Assembly: GCF_027587375.1 (NCBI RefSeq)
Contig: NZ_JAMXIC010000024.1
Coordinates: 1 to 64,000 of the forward strand
Direction: 5' to 3'
Length of the DNA stretch: 64,000 bases
Source of the DNA: Arthrobacter sp. B2a2-09
GTDB taxonomy: Bacteria; Actinomycetota; Actinomycetes; Actinomycetales; Micrococcaceae
A program made the translations under genes and the position numbers. The notes beneath the pieces were generated by a model, which had not been told where the DNA came from, did not search any database, and worked only from the letters and a program-made list of their open reading frames with translations. This document shows, in pieces, positions 57,127 through 64,000 of this stretch. Each line of letters starts with the position of its first letter. The stretch's first letter is position 1.

Positions 57127-57336
57127 CGGCCTGTCCTCAACGATCTACCACTTTTGGCCCGGTGTCAGTCAGGTGTAAGCCGTCAGCCCGCCAGCTATGC
57201 CGCTGGCTGACGGGCAAAAGACGTTGTTCACTATCCGGAGGCCATGGTCGCGGAAGCGCAAGCCGCCATCCGGGCCTACCATTCCGGGCTACGCCTCAAC
57301 AAATGACCACCAGTGGAGACAGCCCCAAAACGACGG

Positions 57337-58944
57337 TCAGCACATAGTCCCGTCTGAAGGTACCTTTCCGTCCACGAAGTAGTTGTCCACGGCGTCGGAC
57401 ACGCATTGGTTGGAGCGGCCGTAGGCGGTGTGGCCTTCGCCCTTCCACGTCACCAGGGAAGCGTTGCCGAGTTGTTTCCGCAGTGAACCAGCCCAGGCCA
57501 CAGGCGTTGCGGGATCCCCGGTGGTGCCAATAACCACAATCGGCGCCGTGCCGGTGTACTTCACGGGGGCGGGCGTGTGCACCGGCTTATAGGGCCAGTC
57601 CTTGCAGTTGATGCCGCCGTAGGCGAAGTAGTAGCCGAAGGTGGGGGAGAGCTGCTTCAGCCGGGCTTCCTCGGAACGCATGCCGGCCGTGTCCGTGACC
57701 ATGGGGTAGTCGAGGCAGTTGATGGCGTTGAAGGCGAACGTGGTGTTTGAAGTGTAGGTGCCGTTCGGGTCACGGTCCGCACCGAAGTCGGCAATCCGGA
57801 GCATGAGCGACACGTCGCCCTTGAACGCGGCCACCAGGGCCTGGGTCAGGACCGGCCACGATTCGTTGTCGTAGAGCGGGGTGAAAATACCGCTGACAAA
57901 AGTTGCCCCAGTGACCAGCCGGCCGTCGTTGGCCCGTTTGGGGTTCTGCTCGACGTCGGCAATGAGGTTCTGGATCTGCTGAACGCCATTATCGACGCTG
58001 CCTGTCATGGGGCATCCGGACTTTGCTTGGCAATCCGCCACATAGGTGTGGAGCTCCTTTTCGAACGCCTCTGCCTGCCCCGCGGTGAGGTCCTCGTTGT
58101 TGAGGGCCGGATCCACTGCGCCATCCAAAGCGAGCTTGCCGACGTTGTTCGGGAACAAGGACGCATAGGTGGCGCCGAGCGAGGTTCCGTAGGAGAAGCC
58201 CAAGTAGTTGAGCTTTGCGTCGTTCAGCACTGCACGGAGGATGTCCATGTCCTTGGCAGAGCTGGCGGTGTCAATATGTGCCAGGGCGGGACCGGAATTT
58301 TCCACGCACTTGGCATTGATGGTCTTGGTGTCGGCCAGCGCCGCGGCGAGGCCCTGGTCAGTGTCATAGTTGTAGACCTTCTCGCGGGAAGCATCCCGCT
58401 CGGCATCGCTGAGGCACGTCACCGGCGCCGATCGCTTGACGCCGCGGGGATCGAAGCCCACCAGGTCGTAACTGGACCGCAGCTTGCTGGTGAAGTGCGT
58501 CTTCCCTGCGTCCCTGACGAAGTCATAGCCTGAAGCGCCGGGGCCACCGGGATTCACCAGCAGTGAACCTTTCTTTGTGCCCTGGCTCTGGAGCCGGATG
58601 GCGGCGATGGAGATGCTGCCGCCATCTGGTTTGGCATAGTCCACCGGCACTTTGATGTTGGCGCACTGGAATCCCTGTTCACAGGACGTCCAGCTCACAT
58701 TTTGGGAGTAGAAACTCTCCAATCCTGCCGGGGCCGCGGCGGCGATGGACGAGTCCGGGGTGCTGACGTTGCCGCCGCCGGACCCATTGCTAGCGCCGTC
58801 ATTGGGCACCGGCACGGAGAACACGCAGCCGCTCAGCAGCAGGCTGGCGGAGACCGTGGCAGCGACTGCCGCTGCCGCCCGCCGCAGGGATGGGAACCGT
58901 GTCCTGGAACTGGACCCGGCGGGCCGGCGTCGTGCGGGGGTCAT
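57337..58944 (-). CDS. secreted alpha/beta hydrolase, TAP-like lipoprotein
   Basis: A 535-residue exported hydrolase with signal and lipobox LLLSGC (Cys near 42). The alpha/beta-hydrolase core has GFSYGTSLGATYA (nucleophile Ser), IGTTGDPATPVAWA (Asp) and GEGHTAYGRSNQC (His), with the C-terminal TAP-like part. Related enzymes remove tripeptides from N-termini in Streptomyces. The 57127-57336 gap shows only a weak hairpin. Confidence 0.88.
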   Translation of the reverse strand: MTPARRRPAGSSSRTRFPSLRRAAAAVAATVSASLLLSGCVFSVPVPNDGASNGSGGGNVSTPDSSIAAAAPAGLESFYSQNVSWTSCEQGFQCANIKVPVDYAKPDGGSISIAAIRLQSQGTKKGSLLVNPGGPGASGYDFVRDAGKTHFTSKLRSSYDLVGFDPRGVKRSAPVTCLSDAERDASREKVYNYDTDQGLAAALADTKTINAKCVENSGPALAHIDTASSAKDMDILRAVLNDAKLNYLGFSYGTSLGATYASLFPNNVGKLALDGAVDPALNNEDLTAGQAEAFEKELHTYVADCQAKSGCPMTGSVDNGVQQIQNLIADVEQNPKRANDGRLVTGATFVSGIFTPLYDNESWPVLTQALVAAFKGDVSLMLRIADFGADRDPNGTYTSNTTFAFNAINCLDYPMVTDTAGMRSEEARLKQLSPTFGYYFAYGGINCKDWPYKPVHTPAPVKYTGTAPIVVIGTTGDPATPVAWAGSLRKQLGNASLVTWKGEGHTAYGRSNQCVSDAVDNYFVDGKVPSDGTMC

Positions 58945-58993
58945 GCGTTTCTCCTCAGGCTGGGGAAGCGTGCTGTACTTCTAAACTATCCGG

Positions 58994-60142
58994 CTATTGC
59001 TGAATCAGGCTGCTCGCCATGGACTCTACGGCCAACAGCGGTGCCACGTTGGTCGTGGTGATCCGAACGCGCGCCTTGTTGATGGCATCCATGCGCGCCA
59101 ACGTGATCTCAGGGGTGGAGCCCGCCGCGTAGGCTTCCAGTTCACTCCTGAGTTCAACGTTGACCAACTCCACGGCGTTCCCCAGCTGGATGACCAGCAC
59201 GTCCCGGTAGAAGGACTGCAGATCGGTCAGCGTGCGGTCGAGGGAATCTGTGATGGAGCGCTTGGCCCGCCGTTTCTGGTCGTCTTCAAGCTGCCTCACC
59301 TGGCTTCGCATCGACGGCGGCAGGGTCCCCGACTCCGGAGCGCCCAGGCTCGCGAGCAAGGCGACCTTCTCAGCGGCGTCACGTTCGTCGTTGGAGCTGT
59401 TGGCCTCATCAGTCGCGATCTTGACCAGCTTTTCGGCCATCATCACGGCGGCGGTGACGCCCCGCAGGCCCAGCGGGAAACGGACTGTCTCCATCCGGCG
59501 CTCCCTGGCCTCCGGATCGCGGGCCAGCCGGCGCGCGATTCCAATGTGGCTTTGGGCAGCGCGGGCGGCACGGTCCGCAATGGCGGGGTCGACGCCGTCG
59601 CGCCTTACTAGCAGGGCGGCGACGTCGGCAGCTGGCGGAATGCGCAGGCTCACCGGGCGGCAACGCGAGCGGATGGTGACCAGCACGTCCGCGGGCGACG
59701 GCGCGCATAGCATCCAGATGGTGCGGGGCGTGGGTTCTTCGATGGCCTTGAGGAGTACGTTGGTGGTGCGTTCGGCCATGCGGTCCGCGTCCTCCACCAC
59801 AATGATGCGCCAACGGCCCGACGCCGGCCGGTCGCCAGCCTTGGACACCAGCTGGCGGGCTTCTTCGATGGTGATGGTGACCTTTTCCGTGCGGACAAAG
59901 GTCACGTCGGAGTGGGTCTCGCCAAGGATGGTCCGGCACGATGCGCATTCGCCGCAGCCTCGAAGTGCGACGTCGTCCTGTTCACAGTTCAATGCCGCCG
60001 CGAATGCCTTGGCCGCGTTGGAACGGCCTGAACCCGGCGGGCCGGTGAATAACCAGGCGTGCGTGAGGCCTTCGCCTTGGGCGGCCGCGCGCAATTGTGC
60101 GACGACGGGCGCCTGGCCCTGGAGCTCGTCCCACACGCTCAT
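58994..60142 (-). CDS. holB: DNA polymerase III delta' subunit
   Basis: A 382-residue clamp-loader subunit. The N-terminal AAA part has GPPGSGRSNAAKAFA, zinc Cys CGECASCRTI and VVEDADRMAERTTNVLLKAIEEP, with the SRC motif IRSRCRPV. It works with tau/gamma and delta to load the sliding clamp. Its start overlaps the tmk stop, a common actinobacterial arrangement. Confidence 0.92.
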   Translation of the reverse strand: MSVWDELQGQAPVVAQLRAAAQGEGLTHAWLFTGPPGSGRSNAAKAFAAALNCEQDDVALRGCGECASCRTILGETHSDVTFVRTEKVTITIEEARQLVSKAGDRPASGRWRIIVVEDADRMAERTTNVLLKAIEEPTPRTIWMLCAPSPADVLVTIRSRCRPVSLRIPPAADVAALLVRRDGVDPAIADRAARAAQSHIGIARRLARDPEARERRMETVRFPLGLRGVTAAVMMAEKLVKIATDEANSSNDERDAAEKVALLASLGAPESGTLPPSMRSQVRQLEDDQKRRAKRSITDSLDRTLTDLQSFYRDVLVIQLGNAVELVNVELRSELEAYAAGSTPEITLARMDAINKARVRITTTNVAPLLAVESMASSLIQQ

Positions 60143-60783
60143 GTGCGGCTCCGGAGCAAGTCCTGCACGCGCCGGAGGATCTGCGTGGCGAGGTCCTCGA
60201 TGGCATCCTTGGCGGGCAGCACGAGGTACGTCTCCGGGTGGGCCCCTGCCAGTTCCAGGAACGCCGCACGGATGCGGGCGTGGAAATCATCGGGTTCTGA
60301 CTCGAGCCGGTCCTCGGCAGCGTCTCCGGCAGTTCTGCGGTCCCGGCCATCGCCCGGGTGGACGTCAAGGAGTACCGTCAGGTCCGGCTCGAGTCCTTCA
60401 GTCGCCCATTCGTTGAGCCGCCTGACGTCCACGGTCCCGAGGTCCCTGCCGGCGCCCTGGTAGGCGACCGAGGAGTCTATATAGCGGTCCGTGATGACCA
60501 CTGAACCCTGCGCCAAGGCCGGACGGATGACCTGGTTTGCATGGGCAGCCCGGGATGCTGCGAACATAAGGGCTTCGGTCCGGGGATCGATAGTGCCGTG
60601 GCCGTGGTCCAGCACCAGGGAACGCAGCTTTTCGCCGATCGGCGTGCCCCCGGGCTCGCGAGTGCGCAGCACGGAAAAGCCGAGGGACTCGAGCGCCTCA
60701 GCCAGGCGGGCGGCCTGGGTGGACTTGCCGGCCCCGTCCCCGCCCTCGAAGGCGATGAAGAGTCCCGGGCGCTGGTCCGGCAT
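60139..60783 (-). CDS. tmk: thymidylate kinase
   Basis: A 214-residue dTMP kinase: FIAFEGGDGAGKST (P-loop), TREPGGTPIGEKLR (DR/E region), VITDRYIDSSVAYQGAGR (substrate loop). The ATG at 60783 (MPDQRPG) is preceded by GCAGGA; an in-frame GTG lies 39 bases further out. Coupled to holB by a 4-base overlap. Confidence 0.93.
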   Translation of the reverse strand: MPDQRPGLFIAFEGGDGAGKSTQAARLAEALESLGFSVLRTREPGGTPIGEKLRSLVLDHGHGTIDPRTEALMFAASRAAHANQVIRPALAQGSVVITDRYIDSSVAYQGAGRDLGTVDVRRLNEWATEGLEPDLTVLLDVHPGDGRDRRTAGDAAEDRLESEPDDFHARIRAAFLELAGAHPETYLVLPAKDAIEDLATQILRRVQDLLRSRT

Positions 60784-60974
60784 GGGGCTCTGGTCCTGCT
60801 TGAGGCGCTGCGTAGTCACGGATCTAAGCGTACAGAGGAACACTGACAGTGCCCGACGACGGCGCCAGCCCACCTGCGCGGGACGGAACCCGCCGCTCGG
60901 CAGCAGTTCAGGGGTATGGGGGTTTAGCCGTAACACCTTTCCAGCGTCTCCTCCCCGCGCCGTAGGCTGGAGCA

Positions 60975-62159
60975 ATGAGTCTTTCCCGAGAGCACGCCGC
61001 AGATCTGTGCCCTGACACTGTGGTGGTTGCGGCAGGCCGTCCCGAACGAAGCCATGACCAGCCCGTCAACCCGCCCATCGTTCTGTCCTCCACGTATTTC
61101 GGCACGGGAGCACTGAGCGACGGCGACCGCGGCTACGGACGCTATGCCAACCCCACCTGGGATCCGTTCGAAGAAGCGCTGGCCCAGCTGGAGGGCGCCG
61201 AGTTGCCGGGCCTGCTCTACGCCTCGGGCCTGGCCGCCGTCAGCTCCGCGTTGTCGCTCGTGCCCGCCGGCGGAGTCCTCGTCATGCCCACGCACAGCTA
61301 CGCTGGATCGCTCGTCATGGCCACCGAACTCGCGGCCAAGGGCATCCTTGAGTTGCGGACCGTTGACATCGCGGACACCGACGCCGTCAAGGCGCAGCTC
61401 GCCCCCGCGGACGCAAAGCCCGCCAGCATGCTGTGGATTGAAAGCCCCACCAACCCGATGCTCGGCATCGCCGACGTCCAGGCATTGGCCGCCGCTGCCC
61501 ATGAGGCCGGCGCCATCGTGGTCACGGACAACACATTCTCCACGCCGCTGGTTCAGCAGCCCCTCAGCCTGGGCTCCGACGTCGTGCTCCATTCGGTGAC
61601 CAAATACCTGGCTGGACACTCCGACGTCGTACTCGGCGCCTTGGTGACCTCCAATGCCGGGCTGCGCGCGGAACTCCTGCACCACCGCATCATCCACGGC
61701 GGCATCGCGGGTCCCTTCGAGGCCTGGCTCGCGCTCCGCGGCCTGCGCACGCTGGCACTGCGGATCGAGCGCTCGCAAGCTTCTGCCGCGACGCTGGCCG
61801 AGCGGCTGAGCACCCACCCGCGCGTCGAATCCGTCCGTTTCCCGGGCCTGCCCAACGATCCCGGCCACGAGCGGGCCAAGTCCCAGATGAAGGGGTTCGG
61901 TTCCATTCTGTGCATCCAACTGAAAGGGGACGGGGATCGCAGCGGTGCCGACGCAGCAGATCAACTAGTTCGTGCGTTGCGGTTGTGGCTCCCCGCGACG
62001 TCGCTGGGCGGGGTCGAGTCGCTCATCGAACGCCGACGCCGCCACACGGCCGAGCCGCTCAGCGTGCCGGACAACCTGGTCAGGATGAGCGTCGGGATCG
62101 AGAACGTAGAAGACCTCTGGGCGGATTTGGAGCAAGCGCTCAAGGCGCTTGACGGCTAG
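60975..62159 (+). CDS. Cys/Met metabolism PLP-dependent enzyme (cystathionine gamma-synthase-like)
   Basis: A 394-residue fold-type I enzyme. GYGRYANPTWDPFEEALAQLEG, ASGLAAVSSAL, VTDNTFSTPL and the PLP-lysine in HSVTKYLAGHSDVVLG are typical; SLGGVESL is also conserved. It is in the trans-sulfuration family; which step (synthase, lyase or other) cannot be decided from sequence alone. Divergent from tmk. Confidence 0.9.
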   Translation: MSLSREHAADLCPDTVVVAAGRPERSHDQPVNPPIVLSSTYFGTGALSDGDRGYGRYANPTWDPFEEALAQLEGAELPGLLYASGLAAVSSALSLVPAGGVLVMPTHSYAGSLVMATELAAKGILELRTVDIADTDAVKAQLAPADAKPASMLWIESPTNPMLGIADVQALAAAAHEAGAIVVTDNTFSTPLVQQPLSLGSDVVLHSVTKYLAGHSDVVLGALVTSNAGLRAELLHHRIIHGGIAGPFEAWLALRGLRTLALRIERSQASAATLAERLSTHPRVESVRFPGLPNDPGHERAKSQMKGFGSILCIQLKGDGDRSGADAADQLVRALRLWLPATSLGGVESLIERRRRHTAEPLSVPDNLVRMSVGIENVEDLWADLEQALKALDG

Positions 62160-62169
62160 GCTTGAGGGC

Positions 62170-62508
62170 GTGGACGGAAAAATTTTGATTTCATACATCC
62201 AGAATGGGATTTGGTTCATTCTGGGACTGGTTGCCTTCGCTTTGGAGCTGTGGGCGCTGGTGGATTGCCTGCGCCACAAACCCTCGTCTTACGAAGCTGC
62301 ATCCAAGCGCACCAAGACGTTTTGGCTGGCCCTGACCGGGGTCGCCGCGGTGATCGGCGGCGTGTCTGTCCTCAGCGGCGGCGGTGGCTTTGGCCTCTTT
62401 GGCATCGCCGCAGTGACCGCGGCGTGTGTCTACTTGGCTGACGTCCGTCCCGCAGTGAAGGAAATCGGCAACAGCGGCCGCAACCAGGGCCCGTACGGTC
62501 CCTGGTGA
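62170..62508 (+). CDS. DUF2516-type membrane protein
   Basis: A 112-residue protein with three hydrophobic helices (IWFILGLVAFALELWALVDCLRH…, FWLALTGVAAVIGGVSVL, FGIAAVTAACVYLADVRPAVKEI). The pattern FALELWALVDCLRH and YLADVRPAVKEI is the actinobacterial DUF2516 family, of unknown role. GTG start. Confidence 0.8.
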   Translation: MDGKILISYIQNGIWFILGLVAFALELWALVDCLRHKPSSYEAASKRTKTFWLALTGVAAVIGGVSVLSGGGGFGLFGIAAVTAACVYLADVRPAVKEIGNSGRNQGPYGPW

Positions 62509-62525
62509 CCTTGGTGGATCAAGGC

Positions 62526-63338
62526 TTAGGCCGGAGCCACCGCTGCCCAGTCGACGGTAAGTTCACCCAGGCGCCAACGCGACGTTCCGTCCTGAAGCGG
62601 CCAACCGGCGTCGCGCAGTGATTGGCACATAGCTGTCCACCGCTGCCTGTTGCCGAACGACGCGAGCGGAGCCGCCTCCAACCAGGCCTTGTCCAGGGCA
62701 TTCAGGAAAGCATGAATGCGTTCTCCGGGGATGTTGCGATGGATGAGTGCCTTCGGCAGGCGTTCGGCCACGTCGGAGGGCAGTTCGAAACCGCCGAACC
62801 GCATGGACAGGCTCAGGCTCAACGGTCCGTTCCGATCCAACGCAACCCACGTCACCTTGCGGCCTATTTCGTCGCACGTGCCGTCGATGAACAATCCCTG
62901 CGGTGCCAGCCGTGACTGCACCAGCGCCCAGATCCCGGCCACATCCGATTCCTCGTATTGCCGCAGCACGTTGAAGGCCCGCACCAACACCGGATTGCCT
63001 GGAACGGGAACCTCGAAGCCGCCTACGTGGAAGCTGAGCCCGGGCCTTTCGAGGGATTTCGCGGTCCGGACGCGCTCGGGTTCGATCTCGATCCCGCACA
63101 CACGGACGTCGGGGCGGACGGCCTGCAGCCTTTCGAAGAGTTCGACGGCGGTGGCCGGGGAAGCGCCGTAGCCCAGGTCCACTACCAAGGGGTCGACGGC
63201 GGAGCGCAGCCGCCATCCCTGCGGGCCCGCCAACCAGCGGTCCAGACGGCGCATGCGGTTGGGATTGGTGGTGCCCCTTGTGATGTTGCCGACGGGTTTG
63301 CCGCGTCTTCCTTGCACCCGCTCAGCTTTTTGCACCAC
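62526..63338 (-). CDS. class I SAM-dependent methyltransferase-like protein
   Basis: A 270-residue protein with a SAM-binding first motif LVVDLGYGASPATAVELFERL and CGIEIEPERVRTA, then NVLRQYEE…GLFIDGTCDEIG. The substrate is unknown. It converges with the DUF2516 gene and lies divergently from gpmA, with an inverted repeat between. Confidence 0.82.
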   Translation of the reverse strand: MVQKAERVQGRRGKPVGNITRGTTNPNRMRRLDRWLAGPQGWRLRSAVDPLVVDLGYGASPATAVELFERLQAVRPDVRVCGIEIEPERVRTAKSLERPGLSFHVGGFEVPVPGNPVLVRAFNVLRQYEESDVAGIWALVQSRLAPQGLFIDGTCDEIGRKVTWVALDRNGPLSLSLSMRFGGFELPSDVAERLPKALIHRNIPGERIHAFLNALDKAWLEAAPLASFGNRQRWTAMCQSLRDAGWPLQDGTSRWRLGELTVDWAAVAPA

Positions 63339-63356
63339 CGTCCCACTTTATCCTCC

Positions 63357-63417
63357 AACGCGGGGTCACTTACGGCCCATCCGACGCGCAAACACCGGCG
63401 CTAAGTGACCCCGCGTT
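63357..63417. repeat. 16-bp perfect inverted repeat in the gap before gpmA
   Basis: AACGCGGGGTCACTTA (63357-63372) and TAAGTGACCCCGCGTT (63402-63417) with a 29-base spacer that includes CGACGCGCAAACACCGGCGC. It may be a dispersed genomic repeat of this group. No T tract. Confidence 0.7.
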
Positions 63418-63481
63418 GCGGTCAAAGGGTAATGGCGTAACGCCCGGCAACGGCAGGGCCTGATCGCTTAGGATGAAAACC

Positions 63482-64000
63482 ATGACTTACAAGCTGATTC
63501 TGCTGCGCCACGGCCACAGCGACTGGAACGCCAAGAACCTGTTCACCGGCTGGGTGGACGTCGACCTGAACGACCAAGGCCGCGAGGAAGCAGCCCGCGG
63601 CGGAGAGCTCCTGGTCGAGAACAACGTTCTCCCGGACATCCTGTACACGTCCCTGCTCAAGCGGGCCATCAACACCGCGAACATTTCCCTGGACAAGGCC
63701 GACCGCGGCTGGATCCCGGTCAAGCGTGACTGGCGCCTCAACGAGCGTCACTACGGCGCTTTGCAGGGCAAGGACAAGGCCCAGACCCTCGCCGAATTCG
63801 GTGAAGAGCAGTTCATGGAATGGCGCCGCAGCTACGACACCCCGCCGCCCGTACTCGCCGACGACAGCGAGTTCTCCCAGGTAAACGACGTGCGCTACGC
63901 AGGCCTCGGCGACGCCCTGCCGCGCACCGAGTGCCTCAAGGACGTACTGGTCCGTCTCCTGCCGTACTGGGAGTCCGACATCAAGGAAGACCTCAAGGCT
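63482..64000 (+). CDS. gpmA: 2,3-bisphosphoglycerate-dependent phosphoglycerate mutase (3' end outside window)
   Basis: The first 173 codons of a GpmA-type glycolytic enzyme that interconverts 3- and 2-phosphoglycerate. LLRHGHSDWNAKNLFTGWVDVDL has the phosphohistidine, LLKRAINTA and DWRLNERHYGALQGKDK are the substrate-binding segments. It runs off the right edge in frame. Confidence 0.95.
   Translation, partial: MTYKLILLRHGHSDWNAKNLFTGWVDVDLNDQGREEAARGGELLVENNVLPDILYTSLLKRAINTANISLDKADRGWIPVKRDWRLNERHYGALQGKDKAQTLAEFGEEQFMEWRRSYDTPPPVLADDSEFSQVNDVRYAGLGDALPRTECLKDVLVRLLPYWESDIKEDLKA

Noticed and set aside
57178..57217. Terminator after the HAD gene
   Set aside because: The stem is interrupted by a four-base bulge and has no T tract.
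1..64000. CRISPR arrays, rRNA genes, toxin-antitoxin pairs
   Set aside because: No regularly spaced repeats of 25-40 bp, no rRNA-like sequence, and no convincing toxin-antitoxin pair; the P-loop kinase at 7376 has no antitoxin partner.

Overview
This window reads as a chromosomal segment of a high-GC actinobacterium of the Arthrobacter/Paenarthrobacter/Pseudarthrobacter group. That placement rests on GC-rich codon use and on the right-hand core genes (holB, tmk, a PLP sulfur-amino-acid enzyme, a DUF2516-type protein, gpmA), and it is an inference, since no database search was possible. About 47 kb in the middle (8759-56135) is a complete siphovirus-type prophage. It is integrated in the 3' half of a tRNA-Thr(CGT) gene and bounded by 52-bp direct repeats.

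Left host flank (1-8758): small membrane proteins and lipoproteins; a complete IS21-family element (2505-5191, 6-bp target duplication CACAGG) with istA, istB and multiple terminal repeats; then a nucleotide-metabolism-like cluster (RidA-like protein, deoxyribosyltransferase-like protein, P-loop kinase) that decays toward the prophage into a frameshifted kinase pseudogene and a truncated nucleoside phosphorylase remnant.

Prophage, left to right: attL and integrase arm sites; a tiny ORF overlapping a tyrosine integrase; an immunity region with three HTH proteins and two unrelated operator families; a long run of overlapping small early genes; a recombination/replication block (YqaJ-type exonuclease, unknown partner, SMC/RecF-like ATPase, HNH endonuclease, SSB, NrdH redoxin, sliding clamp, C5 DNA methyltransferase); a counter-oriented two-gene membrane module with its own promoter; a replication-initiation-type protein with an iteron-like region; a nuclease-like protein and RusA-type resolvase. 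Then comes a roughly 750-nt gene-free but extremely structured segment that contains a tRNA-like element. It is the best candidate here for something new: a giant ornate (GOLLD/ROOL-class) phage noncoding RNA. After it come HNH endonuclease, primase-like protein, terminase subunits, portal, MuF-like protein, scaffold, decoration, major capsid, connectors, tail tube, frameshifting tail chaperones, tape measure with an M23 peptidase domain, tail tip, amidase/LysM endolysin, holin-like proteins and an SGNH tail spike. Near attR, counter-oriented cargo encodes a second SGNH esterase, driven by its own near-consensus leaderless promoter, and an O-antigen ligase/polymerase-like membrane protein. A forward LysM plus sortase-like protein follows. 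Together these suggest lysogenic conversion of the cell surface.

Right host flank (56136-64000): the reconstituted tRNA-Thr, a HAD (phosphonatase-like) hydrolase, a secreted TAP-like hydrolase, holB-tmk, a PLP enzyme, a small membrane protein, a SAM methyltransferase, and the start of gpmA, which runs off the window. All family names come from motif recognition by eye.
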